Counted from the stretch's first letter, positions 53,166-62,504 are shown. The stretch: 64,000 nt of DNA from Planobacterium oryzisoli (GCF_015354315.1 NZ_JADKYY010000005.1:1-64000), one strand, 5' to 3'. Program-made: numbers and translations. Notes: generated by a model not told the origin, from the sequence alone.

Positions 53166-53447
53166 AAAAGGAATATTTTACTTTTCCTCTCCTATTAATT
53201 TCAGAAGTTACACGCGAAAAAGCCATATGTAGTACATTCTTCTTTTACGGGCATTTAAAACTTCCACTAACCATTTCAAGATCAATCCGCGGATTTTTTT
53301 GTTTCCCGCCGCTGAGATACAGTAGGGTATATGTAGGGCAAACATCCCATAAGTACATCAATTATAATATATAATGCAATTTTTGTAATCCCTGCTTGGA
53401 GCACTTCCCCTAATTTAGCTCAAACTCATTTTTTAAACTCTTTACCT

Positions 53448-54323
53448 ATGGACTATTTCTCTGCTCAGGACTTTCTATTTAAAGAAACCGACTCACTACC
53501 GGAAAGAAGTACAACCTACGAGGGACCTCTTAATAAGGAAGAGGGACAGGATATCCTTTCTAAAGAAAAAGAAAGACTTCACCAGCTACAGGAAAAACTC
53601 TATGCCGACGGTTCTAAGTCCCTTCTCATTGTACTCCAGGCAATGGATGCGGCAGGAAAGGACTCGCTCATTGAGCACGTTTTTAAAGGAGTGAATCCTC
53701 AGGGCTGCAGCGTGGCTTCCTTTAAGACACCTACCAGTAAGGAGTACCAATACGATTTTCTGCGCCGCCATATCCTGGAACTTCCCGAGAAAGGAAAAAT
53801 CGGAATCTTTAACCGCTCCCACTACGAAAGCGTTCTGGTGTGCCGCGTGCACCCCGAATACAACCTTAATGAAAAGACCTGGGAACATGTAACGGATTTT
53901 GATAAAACTTTCTGGGAAGAGCGCTACGAGAGCATCGTGGATTTTGAGAAGCATCTGAGCCGAAACGGCACCAAGATCATCAAGATCTTTTTAAATGTCT
54001 CCAGAGAAGAGCAAAAAGCTAGGTTCCTGGACCGAATTAATGAAGAGGACAAAAACTGGAAATTCTCGATGGGGGATTTAAGGGAACGTGCACTGTGGGA
54101 AGAGTACCAGAAATACTACCAGTTGGCACTGCAAAAGACCTCCAAACCGTACGCTCCCTGGTATGTGGTGCCGGCCGATAAGAAATGGTTTGCACGAATT
54201 GCCGCAATTCAGATTATCATTGAGGCTTTGGAGTCCATGCAGCTGGAATTTCCTGATCTTCCAATGGAAGAGAAGCAGCAGCTCTCGGCCGCTAAGGAAA
54301 TGCTTGAAAACGAAAGTGAATAA
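53448..54323 (+). CDS. ppk2: Polyphosphate kinase 2 family protein
   Basis: This is a 291-residue P-loop kinase of the PPK2 family, which moves phosphate between polyphosphate and nucleotides. Walker A is in LQAMDAAGKDSLIEHV, the PPK2 motif NRSHYESVLVCRVHP follows, then a lid with RINEEDKNWKFS and the WYVVPADKKWFAR end motif. The short form without a second domain fits class I or III members, so AMP or ADP may be the acceptor. It converges with the RNase P RNA gene. Confidence 0.92.
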   Translation: MDYFSAQDFLFKETDSLPERSTTYEGPLNKEEGQDILSKEKERLHQLQEKLYADGSKSLLIVLQAMDAAGKDSLIEHVFKGVNPQGCSVASFKTPTSKEYQYDFLRRHILELPEKGKIGIFNRSHYESVLVCRVHPEYNLNEKTWEHVTDFDKTFWEERYESIVDFEKHLSRNGTKIIKIFLNVSREEQKARFLDRINEEDKNWKFSMGDLRERALWEEYQKYYQLALQKTSKPYAPWYVVPADKKWFARIAAIQIIIEALESMQLEFPDLPMEEKQQLSAAKEMLENESE

Positions 54324-54330
54324 AAAAAAA

Positions 54331-54663
54331 CAGCAAGAAATTCTGTAAGCCGGATTCTGTTCCCCAAAAGGGGCGCCTGTTATTTATCTACGACGCGCAT
54401 TGCTGCGCCCCTTGAGCTGATTACCCCTCGGCAACGGACGGGCCGCCCTTAACTGCCGATATACTTACCATTGCACCGCATAGAGTTTACCTGGTTTCAC
54501 TACAGCCGAACTGTACATTCTTTCTGTTGCACTGGTCCTCGTATCACTACGGGCGGATGTTATCCGCTATGCTGCCCTACGGTGTCCGGACTTTCCTACC
54601 CCAGTACTTAAAAGACCCTTACGGGTCTTATCTCTGGAATCAACAGGCCGAATTTCTTGCTGC
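54331..54663 (-). ncRNA. rnpB: RNase P RNA (type A)
   Basis: The minus strand gives the catalytic RNA of RNase P. The universal GGAAAGTCCGGAC lies near 54600-54580. Then come the conserved GTGCAACAGAAAG and GGTAAACTC regions, and near the 3' end GTAGATAAATAACAGG and ACAGAATCCGGCTTACAG. The 5' GCAAGAAATT pairs with the 3' AATTTCTTGC as helix P1. A run of nine T (54330-54322) ends it. The 5' boundary is accurate to a few bases; a weak promoter TATCTTTA is at 54673-54666. Confidence 0.95.
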
Positions 54664-54717
54664 TGTAAAGATACTTTTTTAAAGTAAAGGTTAAAACAAC
54701 CTATCTTAATTAATTTG

Positions 54718-55260
54718 CTACTCGTCTTTCTCCGGCACTGTGGTAAACACTTCCAATAGTCCTTCCGGTAGTTCCATGGTAATAATTTTTTCCTCCCGGT
54801 TAAGATCCTTAATCCAGTCCTTGATGATCGGAACGATTACCTGTTTTCCTTCCAGGTCCAAAAGGAAATAGTGCTGGGCCGTCTGATCGTTCACAGACTG
54901 TACCACACCAAAGATCCTTCCTTCTGTATCTTTCAGGGTATAACCTACTACCTCGTGGTAGTAGAAACTTTTTCCGGAAAGGGGCGGAAGACTCTCCAGG
55001 GGAAGGTACACTTCCCTTCCTACCACCTGCTCCAAAAGCTGGGGCGTGGAGTTCTTAAAAGAAATCAGTTTGGTGTCGGATTTCAGGTACTGCTGCTTGT
55101 CTACAAAGAAAGGCACCAGCAGGCCATTGATTTCAATGAATATCCCTTCGAGTTTTTTATAGAATTCCGGTTGGTCGGTATCGAGTTTAAGTACCAGGTT
55201 GCCTTGTAGTCCGTGGGTACGCGTTACTTTTCCGAGCAAATAGCAGTCTTTTTTTTGCAT
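54718..55260 (-). CDS. rimM: Ribosome maturation factor RimM
   Basis: This is a 180-residue factor for 30S assembly that binds near S19 on the 3' head of 16S rRNA. The N-terminal barrel starts LLGKVTRTHGLQGNLVLKLD, and the PRC-barrel half contains SFYYHEVVGYTLKDTEGRIFG and LLDLEGKQVIVPI. The frame continues upstream to 55329, but the ATG at 55260 fits the family start. It follows rpsP in the standard bacterial order, with a hairpin between the two genes. Confidence 0.94.
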   Translation of the reverse strand: MQKKDCYLLGKVTRTHGLQGNLVLKLDTDQPEFYKKLEGIFIEINGLLVPFFVDKQQYLKSDTKLISFKNSTPQLLEQVVGREVYLPLESLPPLSGKSFYYHEVVGYTLKDTEGRIFGVVQSVNDQTAQHYFLLDLEGKQVIVPIIKDWIKDLNREEKIITMELPEGLLEVFTTVPEKDE

Positions 55261-55314
55261 GGCAGGTTTTTTATAAAGGTAGTTATTTTTATTCTGCGTG
55301 AAAGTCTTATAATA

Positions 55315-55343
55315 CAAGAAAGACGCCATAGGGCGCCTTCTTG
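55315..55343 (-). other. Hairpin between rpsP and rimM
   Basis: On the minus strand CAAGAAGGCGCC and GGCGTCTTTCTTG pair over about 12 positions with one bulge and the loop CTAT. No T-run follows, so it is unlikely to stop transcription. It could protect or expose the rimM start, or mark an RNA processing site. Confidence 0.5.
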
Positions 55344-55376
55344 TAGGTGTTTTGCATCACTATGCAAAAGGTTTTC

Positions 55377-55970
55377 TTAAGCTTCTTCTTTGGTTTCTTC
55401 AGAAGAAGTATCTTCTGCAGGAGCCTCAGTCGCTTCAGCGCTGGCCTCAGCAGCCTCAGCAGCTTTAGCCGCCTCTGCTTCTGCTTTCGCTTGTTCTTCC
55501 TGTGCTTTCTGCTCTGCTAGGGCTGCATCTTGTGCTGCCTGACGGTCTGCATTCACTTTTGCTTCTGCCTCAAGTGCTGCTTTCTTAGCATCTGCTTTTG
55601 CTGTGGAAAGGGATTCTTTTTTACCTTCTACTGCTTTTTCTTTGCTTTCCAGCCAAGCGTTGAATCTCTTCTCTGCTTCTGCCTCATCGAATGCACCTTT
55701 AGCTACACCCCCTTGAAGGTGCTTTTTAAGAAGTGCTCCTTTGTAGGAAAGAATAGCTCTTGCGGTATCGGTTGGCTGTGCCCCATTGTTTAACCATTTA
55801 ACGGCTGCATCAACATCTAGTTCGATGGTTGCAGGGTTGGTTACAGGGTTGTAGATACCTAATTTTTCGATGAATTTACCATCTCTTCTGGCTCTTGCAT
55901 CGGCCACTACGATGTGAAAGAAAGGTTTTCCTTTTTTTCCGTGTCTCTGTAATCTGATTTTTACTGACAT
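55377..55970 (-). CDS. rpsP: 30S ribosomal protein S16 with long acidic/alanine-rich tail
   Basis: The first 80-90 residues are normal S16 ([20 protein letters not shown], then [21 protein letters not shown]). About 100 more residues follow, very rich in alanine, glutamate and lysine (for example [20 protein letters not shown]) and ending in EETKEEA, predicted as a long helix or disordered tail. Such tails are seen in flavobacterial S16. The total of 197 residues is more than twice that of E. coli S16 (82). rimM is the next gene. A TAAATTTG box is at 56026-56019. Confidence 0.95.
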   Translation of the reverse strand: MSVKIRLQRHGKKGKPFFHIVVADARARRDGKFIEKLGIYNPVTNPATIELDVDAAVKWLNNGAQPTDTARAILSYKGALLKKHLQGGVAKGAFDEAEAEKRFNAWLESKEKAVEGKKESLSTAKADAKKAALEAEAKVNADRQAAQDAALAEQKAQEEQAKAEAEAAKAAEAAEASAEATEAPAEDTSSEETKEEA

Positions 55971-56018
55971 ACAATTAAAATTAAGGGAACTCGTCCCGGT
56001 TAAATATTTTTAAGTGTG

Positions 56019-56026
56019 CAAATTTA
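56019..56026 (-). promoter_or_regulatory. Possible -7 box for rpsP
   Basis: The minus strand has TAAATTTG followed by CA, about 50 bases before the rpsP ATG. It matches TAnnTTTG; no convincing TTG at -33. Confidence 0.4.
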
Positions 56027-56156
56027 CGATTTTATATGGAATATACATGCGGGTCGAGAAAAAAATCTTTTTACCCATTGCCATCCCTATCTTCTTAAGT
56101 ACCTAGAGCGCAGCCCCAACAAATTTTCTCACCTTCTTAGCGCTGCTGTGCTGGCG

Positions 56157-56672
56157 CTAGTAGTTTAGGGTCCCTATAAAGAAAAAGCCCAAACACTCCT
56201 GGTTCTCGCTTAAGGAAAGATGCGCTGTAAGACGGTCCTTGAGTCCTGGCGTTCCCCAATAGCACCCAAGGCCTAGACTCGTGCAGAGTAAATGCATGTT
56301 TTGCACCCCCATAGCAACAGCGGCCATCTCTTCCCAACGCGGAACGAGTCCTGAGTAGCGCACCACAAGCACTACTACGGCGCTGGAACGGCTCCACTTG
56401 GAGGAAATATCCAGGTATTTTTTTTCCAGAAACTGCTCCGGGGGCGTGGTAGCTTTATAGATCTCCGCCAGAGTCACGCCCATAGCGTCTTTTTCTTCTC
56501 CGGTAAAAAGCCGAAGATCATGAGGCATGGTTTTCTTGTGCTGCGGGGTAAGGCTTCCGCTGCGCAGTATTTCCACCAGGTGCTCGGGAGCAATGTCCCC
56601 ACCCGTGTAGTCTTTAGGAAAAATGCTCCTTCTTTTAGCTAGTAGTTCCTTTAGGGTAGTGTAACTTTCCAT
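56157..56672 (-). CDS. Nitroreductase family protein
   Basis: This is a 171-residue flavoprotein of the NAD(P)H-dependent nitroreductase family. It has KRRSIFPKDYTGGDIAPEHL (the FMN-binding RRS region), PQHKKTMPHDLRLFTG, and EMAAVAMGVQNMHLLCTSLGLGCYWGT, the dimer and FMN motif. The usual substrate is a nitro compound or quinone in vitro; the natural role is unknown. The frame extends to 56711, but the ATG at 56672 fits the family. The box TACCTTTG at 56684-56677 ends only 4 bases before it, so the leader would be very short. Confidence 0.87.
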   Translation of the reverse strand: MESYTTLKELLAKRRSIFPKDYTGGDIAPEHLVEILRSGSLTPQHKKTMPHDLRLFTGEEKDAMGVTLAEIYKATTPPEQFLEKKYLDISSKWSRSSAVVVLVVRYSGLVPRWEEMAAVAMGVQNMHLLCTSLGLGCYWGTPGLKDRLTAHLSLSENQECLGFFFIGTLNY

Positions 56673-56725
56673 CGGGCAAAGGTAGTATTTCCTGCGCAAT
56701 GCCCGGTACATACCCCGTACAGAAG

Positions 56726-57184
56726 CTAGTATACTTCTCTAATCTCCTGACGGATTTTCCCAAGAACAAGACTCTCCCCGGGCTTTTTACCCAGCATTAG
56801 GCGCGCCATGGGGGACTCAGGTGAGATTGCATAATAGCGCAGCGAGTCAAAGAAGAATTCCCCTAAGGAGATACTGATATAAAACCGGGAGTTCTGCGTG
56901 ATTACAAGAGAGCCCACCTTTACTACCTCAGTAGGCTCAGAAAGTACGCGCCGCATATTTTGCTGCATGAGTTTTAAGGAAGCCATCTGTTTGTCCAAAT
57001 GGTAGATTTCCTCCTGCATCTCCTCGCGGATACTGTCGTACTTGGAAGTCTTTTTAATCTCCCGGGTAGCATCCAGGGTGAAGTTTAGGTAATAGCTCAA
57101 GGTTTTTATCTTCCCCTGCAGCATTTCCACTACATACTCCCGTAAGGCCTTCTTATCGTATCCACCGCTAGGGTACTGTACCAT
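56726..57184 (-). CDS. GreA/GreB-like protein
   Basis: This is a 152-residue protein built like a transcription cleavage factor. An N-terminal helical hairpin (KIKTLSYYLNFTLDATREIK, then REEMQEEIYHLDKQMASLKLM) is followed by an FKBP-like C-terminal domain with VVKVGSLVITQNSRFYI and AISPESPMARLMLGKKPGES, the Gre hallmark. The hairpin tip sequence differs from the GreA acidic tip, so it may bind RNA polymerase without stimulating cleavage. Such flavobacterial proteins are often mislabelled as 3-oxoacyl-ACP synthase. Confidence 0.75.
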   Translation of the reverse strand: MVQYPSGGYDKKALREYVVEMLQGKIKTLSYYLNFTLDATREIKKTSKYDSIREEMQEEIYHLDKQMASLKLMQQNMRRVLSEPTEVVKVGSLVITQNSRFYISISLGEFFFDSLRYYAISPESPMARLMLGKKPGESLVLGKIRQEIREVY

Positions 57185-57251
57185 TCTACTTTCTTTTACT
57201 ATCGTTTAGCGCTCTAACGCTTCAAAAATGCGGCCATCTTTGCTCCTGGCA

Positions 57252-57893
57252 TTAAGTAGAAACATCCCCAGTATCTTTCAGGCCCTTAACCAGCAGCACC
57301 TGCGCCCCCACGTAGCTCAGCATAACAAGAACGGCACCAAGAGTACTTTCTGCTCCGAAAAGCTCAAAGGCAAGAATCCCATCGGAAGCCACAAAAAATG
57401 CACCTCCTAAAAATAGTTTCCAGGACCGCGTAGCGGCTGCCTGAAGGGCCATAAAAATAAGAACCCCGGCGTAAAGCACCACCGGAACCTTCAGATCCCC
57501 CAGCTCCTGCCACAACTTCCAAAGTACTGCCCCAAGAGTAAGAAGCAGCACTACAGCATAAAAGAAGTTATAGGGACGCTCCTGTCTTTTTTTTAATTCC
57601 AGTATATAGAAGATATGTGCCAAGAGAAAACTGCTCAGACCCAGGACAAACCCCCACGGGAAAAGAAGAAATAGATCCCCTAAGAAACTTAGAAGCAAGG
57701 CAAAGACTATCCAAAGGTCACGATTTCTGCTAAGAGGCCGTCCTTAAGAGTAGTACCCTAGGAGCAGAGGCATCAAAAGGGGTTTAGAAAATAGGCGCAG
57801 GTCCTCTTTATCTAGTATAATAAAGGATACATCAATAGTAAGAACCAAAAGCAGCAAATAAAGGCCCAGAGAAAATAAGACCGCCTTTTTCAT
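57252..57893 (-). pseudogene. YhhN family (lysoplasmalogenase-like) gene with in-frame stop
   Basis: Read as one frame from the ATG at 57893, the gene encodes about 213 residues of a polytopic YhhN protein, a normal length. The parts include LRLFSKPLLMPLLLGYYS, then after the stop LSFLGDLFLLFPWGF, FLLAHIFYIL and GGAFFVASDGILAFELF. Codon 50 is TAA (57746-57744), and the second part can restart only at the TTG at 57698. The ATG overlaps the dihydroorotase stop (ATGA), which supports it as the true start. It is therefore a recent nonsense mutation, or a sequencing error. Confidence 0.8.
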
Positions 57894-59224
57894 CGATTGA
57901 ATTCCAAACGCTCGCCCTGAGCCTCCCCTAAGAGCTCCCCTTCCTTGTAAACTAACTGACCGTTTACAAACGTATGGGTCACTTTGCTTTTAAGAAAAGT
58001 TCCTTCCAGTGGCGACCACCCGCATTTATAAAGAATGTTTTCTTTCTCTACCTGCCAGGGGGAGTCCAGATCCACTAGCACAAGATCGGCCTTGTAGCCT
58101 TCGCGCAGAAAACCCCGGTCCTTAATCTCAAAGAGGACTGCCGGATTATGGCACATTTTCTCTACCAAAAGCTCCAATGAAATCTTTCCCTCCAAGTGCT
58201 TTTCCAGCATCATGCACAGTGAGTGCTGCACGAGGGGACCTCCGGAGGGGGCCTTTAGATAACTCTGGGATTTTTCTTCCAGGGTATGGGGGGCATGGTC
58301 GGTGGCCACCACGTCGATGCGCCCGTCCAAAAGCGCCTTCCATAGTCCCTCACGGTCCGATTCTTTCTTTACGGCCGGATTCCATTTGATCTTGCTTCCC
58401 TTGGAGGCGTAGTCCTTGTCGCTGAACCACAGATGGTGCACGCAGACCTCGGCGGTGATTTTCTTTTCCTTTAACGGCAGTGTGTTATCAAACAATTGGG
58501 TTTCTTTCTCGGTGGAGAGATGAAACACGTGGAGTCTTGCGCCTGTTTTCTTTGCCAGTTCCACTGCCTTGGAAGAGGATTTATAACAGGCCTCTTCGGA
58601 GCGTATCACAGGGTGCATTTCCATCGGTATATCGTCCCCGTACTTCTCCACCATATCCTTTGTGTTTTGCCTAATGGTGGATTCGTCCTCGCAGTGCACC
58701 GCAATAAGAAGTTTCACTTTTGTGAAGAGCTCCTCGATGACCCTTGGATCGTCCACCAGCATATTGCCTGTAGAGGAACCCAGGAAAAATTTTATCCCAG
58801 CTACCTTTTTTGGGCTGGTCTTTAGAAGCTCCTGCAAATTATCGTTGGTTCCACCCATCATAAAGGAGTAGTTGGCATAAGAAACCTCAGATGCCCGGGT
58901 GAATTTCTCCTCCAGACGCTCCAGGGTGGTTGCCGTGGGCTGTGTGTTGGGCTGATCGATGAATGTAGTAATTCCGCCCGCCACGGCTGCCCTACTCTCA
59001 CTCTCTATATCGCCCTTATGGGTAAGGCCGGGTTCTCGAAAGTGTACCTGATCGTCTATCACTCCTGGCAGCAGCACTTTGCCCGCCCCATCAATTAATA
59101 CATCGTAGGACTCCTTGGTAAGGTCCGCTGCAATCTTTACAATACGGTCGTTTTCAATAAGCAAATCCTTGCGCTCTTTTTTACCTTCGTTTACAAGGAG
59201 GGCTCCGTGGATGAGTGTTTTCAT
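57890..59224 (-). CDS. pyrC: Dihydroorotase
   Basis: This is a 444-residue amidohydrolase of pyrimidine synthesis. The metal site begins DDQVHFREPGLTHKGD (HxR motif), the carboxylated lysine is in AGIKFFLGSSTGNM, histidines follow in IAVHCED and LHVFHLST, and the late aspartate is in VVATDHAPHTLEEK. It is of the long (class I, PyrC-like/allantoinase-related) type. The box TAAATTTG at 59300-59293 lies about 70 bases upstream. The yhhN gene overlaps its stop codon by 4 bases. Confidence 0.92.
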   Translation of the reverse strand: MKTLIHGALLVNEGKKERKDLLIENDRIVKIAADLTKESYDVLIDGAGKVLLPGVIDDQVHFREPGLTHKGDIESESRAAVAGGITTFIDQPNTQPTATTLERLEEKFTRASEVSYANYSFMMGGTNDNLQELLKTSPKKVAGIKFFLGSSTGNMLVDDPRVIEELFTKVKLLIAVHCEDESTIRQNTKDMVEKYGDDIPMEMHPVIRSEEACYKSSSKAVELAKKTGARLHVFHLSTEKETQLFDNTLPLKEKKITAEVCVHHLWFSDKDYASKGSKIKWNPAVKKESDREGLWKALLDGRIDVVATDHAPHTLEEKSQSYLKAPSGGPLVQHSLCMMLEKHLEGKISLELLVEKMCHNPAVLFEIKDRGFLREGYKADLVLVDLDSPWQVEKENILYKCGWSPLEGTFLKSKVTHTFVNGQLVYKEGELLGEAQGERLEFNR

Positions 59225-59292
59225 AGCAGTTACGGTTATTTTTTAAGTTGCAGCGTCCTTCTCTTAAGGAAATACATTATGATGCCTAGCTA

Positions 59293-59300
59293 CAAATTTA
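59293..59300 (-). promoter_or_regulatory. Possible -7 box for dihydroorotase gene
   Basis: The minus strand reads TAAATTTG, matching TAnnTTTG about 70 bases before the ATG at 59224. No clear TTG at -33. Confidence 0.35.
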
Positions 59301-59372
59301 ATTAATTTTTTTCCGGCCTTGCAGTCTGTATCTCTTAAGTTAGGCGCGCTACTTCTTGTGCGGTGGAATTAC

Positions 59373-59380
59373 TACCTTTG
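59373..59380 (+). promoter_or_regulatory. Possible -7 box for flippase-dut operon
   Basis: TACCTTTG matches TAnnTTTG and falls inside the longer GTG-started reading frame of the flippase. The start of transcription would be near 59387, which favours initiation at the TTG at 59399. Confidence 0.45.
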
Positions 59381-59398
59381 CGCCAAAGTCCGGGCATT

Positions 59399-60814
59399 TT
59401 GAAAAAACTACTTAGCGAAACGATTATTTATGGGATAGGTGCGATCCTTCCACGAATCATCCTCTTTGTATTAAACCCCCTCTACATCCTTTTTATTCCC
59501 AGGGAAGAGTTTGCGCAGTTTACCAGTCTCTATGCACTGGTATCCTTTGTAAATATCGTACTAACCTTTGGGTTTGAAACGGCCTTTTTTCGTTTTGCTT
59601 CCGAGAAGGGAAGCGAAAAAAAGGTACTAAGCACTGCGTTTTGGTTCACGGCCCTAATTTCTGGGGTGTTTCTAGTCCTAACTATACTTTTTAGCACGCA
59701 AATAGCCTCCGGACTAGGATATAGCTCCACTCCGGAATATATACGGTGGTTTGCCATGATCGCATTTTTTGATGCGCTGACGATGATACCCCTAGCATAC
59801 CTGCGATTCAAAAACCGGCCCGTTACCTACTCGGCAATTCGGGTGGGTCAGTCTCTTATTCAAACGCTCCTTGTACTTGCCCTGTTTTTTGTAATTCCCC
59901 GAGAGCTCTCGAAAGACTTTGGCCTGAAGCAGAACGTTTCTATAGCATTTTTTTCCAATCTGGTGGGAAGTATAGCCTCTGCACTTATGCTGATACCTGT
60001 TTTTTTAAGGATCCGGTTCTCTATGGATCGAGCCCTTTTAACACGGATGGTACCGTACGCCTTCCCGGTGATGGTAGCGGGGTTTGCCTTTATGGTGAAC
60101 GAAAACTTCGATAAAGCAGTACAGATTTATTTCATCTCGAAAGAACAGGCCGGGGCCTACGGTGGAGTCTACAAGCTCGCCGTAGTGATGACTCTCTTTG
60201 TTACGGCCTACCGCATGGGTATAGAGCCTTACTTTTTCAAGCAGATGCATAGGGCCAACGCTAAGAACACCTACGCCAAGATCACGGAATACTTCACGCT
60301 ATTTGGCTCTGTGGCGGCCCTTGCCATAATCACCAACATTTCCTGGCTCAAGCTCCTTTTTATTCCCAACGAGAGCTATTGGATTGCGCTGGATATCATT
60401 CCCTTCATCGTGCTTGCAAACCTCTGCTTTGGCATCTACTACAATCTTTCCACCTGGTACAAGGTCACCGACCGCACTCTGGTGGGCACCTACCTCTCCT
60501 GGCTGGGAGCGGCACTAACTATTGCTCTAAACCTTCTGCTTCTTAAGCGGTACGGCTTTATGGTATCTGCCTACGCGACCCTTCTGGTCTACTTTGTAAT
60601 GATGGTACTTTCCTACCTTCTGGGTCAAAAATATTACCCTATTCCGTACCGAGTAGGAAAAATTTCCTTAATTTTAGCCCTTTTAGTAGGAGCCTCATTT
60701 CTGTCCTTTGAAGTCTTTGATCAGAACCTTTGGATTGGGAACCTCATCCTTCTATTATTCTGCGGAACTATCCTTTTGGTTTTCCCAGGACTTTTTAATC
60801 GCAAGAGCACATGA
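59399..60814 (+). CDS. Polysaccharide-type flippase (MOP superfamily)
   Basis: This is a polytopic membrane protein of about 471 residues with 12-14 helices. [21 protein letters not shown] and [17 protein letters not shown] at the start are typical of oligosaccharide flippases. It is distinct from the capsule Wzx and sits in a conserved housekeeping group before dut, so it may serve a different lipid-linked substrate. No ATG is available: the frame runs from GTG at 59363, but TTG at 59399 lies just after a promoter box and gives [11 protein letters not shown] as the start. The gene ends with ATGA overlap to dut. Confidence 0.85.
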   Translation: MKKLLSETIIYGIGAILPRIILFVLNPLYILFIPREEFAQFTSLYALVSFVNIVLTFGFETAFFRFASEKGSEKKVLSTAFWFTALISGVFLVLTILFSTQIASGLGYSSTPEYIRWFAMIAFFDALTMIPLAYLRFKNRPVTYSAIRVGQSLIQTLLVLALFFVIPRELSKDFGLKQNVSIAFFSNLVGSIASALMLIPVFLRIRFSMDRALLTRMVPYAFPVMVAGFAFMVNENFDKAVQIYFISKEQAGAYGGVYKLAVVMTLFVTAYRMGIEPYFFKQMHRANAKNTYAKITEYFTLFGSVAALAIITNISWLKLLFIPNESYWIALDIIPFIVLANLCFGIYYNLSTWYKVTDRTLVGTYLSWLGAALTIALNLLLLKRYGFMVSAYATLLVYFVMMVLSYLLGQKYYPIPYRVGKISLILALLVGASFLSFEVFDQNLWIGNLILLLFCGTILLVFPGLFNRKST

Positions 60815-61245
60815 AAATAAAAGTAATCAACAAAAGCGCGCACCCCTTACCTAAGTACCAGACTCCTTGCGCTGCAGGGATGGACTTGTGCGCTAATTTG
60901 GAAGTCTCCCAGACCCTGCAACCCATGCAGCGCAAACTAATTCCTACGGGGCTCTATCTCGAACTACCCAAGGGGTATGAAGCCCAGGTACGGCCACGAA
61001 GCGGACTGGCGCTTAAAAACGGAATCACCGTTCTGAATTCTCCAGGGACTGTAGATTCCGACTATCGAGGAGAAGTGGGAGTGATTCTTATCAACCTTTC
61101 CAATCAGGAATTCACCATCAACGACGGAGACCGTATCGCTCAGATGGTAATATCCAAGCACGAGAGCTGCCAGTGGGAAATCGTCCAGGAGCTGGAAGAT
61201 TCCGAGCGGGGCGCAGGTGGCTTTGGGTCCACCAAGATTAGCTAA
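60811..61245 (+). CDS. dut: dUTP diphosphatase
   Basis: This is a 144-residue trimeric dUTPase that hydrolyses dUTP to dUMP. All five motifs are present: [10 protein letters not shown] (1), [11 protein letters not shown] (2), [14 protein letters not shown] (3, with the catalytic Asp-Tyr region), [11 protein letters not shown] (4) and [10 protein letters not shown] (5, the flexible arm over the active site). It overlaps the flippase stop by 4 bases and precedes a sugar nucleotidyltransferase gene by 32 bases. Confidence 0.97.
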   Translation: MKIKVINKSAHPLPKYQTPCAAGMDLCANLEVSQTLQPMQRKLIPTGLYLELPKGYEAQVRPRSGLALKNGITVLNSPGTVDSDYRGEVGVILINLSNQEFTINDGDRIAQMVISKHESCQWEIVQELEDSERGAGGFGSTKIS

Positions 61246-61277
61246 GCGTAACTATTTTAACAAATAAACACAACCGA

Positions 61278-62294
61278 ATGAAAATCATTGTTCCTATGGC
61301 AGGAAGAGGCTCACGCCTTCGGCCCCATACCCTTACCGTTCCAAAACCCCTCATACCCATAGCAGGCAAACCCATCGTGCAGCGCCTTGTGGAAGACATC
61401 GCCAAAGTGGCGGGCGAACCCATAGAAGAAATTGCTTTTATCATCGGAGACTTCGGATCCGAAGTAGAGGCGCACCTGATTCAGGTTGCAGAAAACCTGG
61501 GCGCCAAAGGAACTATCTACACGCAGGACCAACCACTGGGAACCGCTCATGCCATCAAATGCGCTGAGAATTCCATGCAAGGGGATGTAGTGGTGGCCTT
61601 TGCAGATACGCTCTTTAGGGCAGATTTCGTACTGGATAAGAATTCCGACGGGGTAATCTGGGTGAAGAAGGTAGAGGATCCTTCGGCTTTTGGTGTAGTG
61701 AAACTGGACGACTACGGTTTTATTACCGACTTTGTGGAAAAACCCCAAACCTTTGTATCGGATCTTGCCATCATTGGAATATACTACTTTAGATCTGCAG
61801 AGACCCTTATGGCCGAAATCAACCGTATTATGGACCAGGACATCCGTGAGGGCGGAGAATACCAACTCACCACGGCCCTAGAAAATCTGCGCTCTAAGGG
61901 TGCGAAGTTTTCCCTAGGTAAGGTAGACGACTGGATGGACTGCGGAAACAAGAATGCTACGGTAGAGACCAACGGACGCATCCTTTCCTACGAAAAAGAG
62001 CAGTTCTCTCAGTTCCCTTCTTCGGCGCAGATTGAAAATAGCCTTATCATACCTCCTTGCTTTATAGGAGAAAACGTGAAGGTGATCAATTCCAAGATTG
62101 GTCCCTACGTATCGTTAGGAAACGGTACAGAGGTAAAGAACTCCAATATTGAAAATTCCCTTATCCAGGAAAACACGACCATCTGCCACGGAAATCTAAG
62201 CAATTCCATGATTGGATCCAGCGCGCAGTACCACGGCGTGTCCAGGGAAATCTCCCTTGGAGATTATTCCGTTCTTGATTTTCTAGCTAAATAA
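61278..62294 (+). CDS. Sugar-phosphate nucleotidyltransferase
   Basis: This is a 338-residue enzyme that makes a nucleotide sugar. It opens with VPMAGRGSRLRPHTLTVPKPLIPIAGKP, split here as MAGRGSRLRPHT and PKPLIPIAGKP, the nucleotide loop. GDVVVAFADTLF carries the metal aspartate, FITDFVEKP the sugar site and WMDCGNK is typical of the family. The C-terminus has left-handed helix turns (ENVKVINSKIGPYVSLGNG). It resembles glucose-1-phosphate thymidylyl- or mannose-1-phosphate guanylyltransferases; the exact substrate is not decided by sequence. Confidence 0.87.
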   Translation: MKIIVPMAGRGSRLRPHTLTVPKPLIPIAGKPIVQRLVEDIAKVAGEPIEEIAFIIGDFGSEVEAHLIQVAENLGAKGTIYTQDQPLGTAHAIKCAENSMQGDVVVAFADTLFRADFVLDKNSDGVIWVKKVEDPSAFGVVKLDDYGFITDFVEKPQTFVSDLAIIGIYYFRSAETLMAEINRIMDQDIREGGEYQLTTALENLRSKGAKFSLGKVDDWMDCGNKNATVETNGRILSYEKEQFSQFPSSAQIENSLIIPPCFIGENVKVINSKIGPYVSLGNGTEVKNSNIENSLIQENTTICHGNLSNSMIGSSAQYHGVSREISLGDYSVLDFLAK

Positions 62295-62362
62295 ATCCGC
62301 AGCTAAAAAAAACGGCTTCCTTTCCAAGGATATACACATAGGAAGCGCGTTACTCTATACCA

Positions 62363-62400
62363 GTACCACTGCGCGGCGCGCAGTGGTACTTTTCTTTTCT
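62363..62400 (+). terminator. Terminator after nucleotidyltransferase gene
   Basis: GTACCACTGCGC and GCGCAGTGGTAC form a 12-base-pair perfect stem with loop GGC, followed by TTTTCTTTTC. It separates the dut group from the lipoprotein gene. Confidence 0.9.
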
Positions 62401-62504
62401 TTGCCCTCTTAACCGAAATGTTCCCTAACTACGCCCTACACCCTAATGTATTTTGGCCCTTACTTTGTAAGAAACCTGGCAATAATTAATGTAATTTTAC
62501 CCCA

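Noticed and set aside
57744-57746. Recoding (selenocysteine or pyrrolysine) at the yhhN stop
   Set aside because: The codon is TAA, which is not used for either residue, and YhhN has no known requirement for them.
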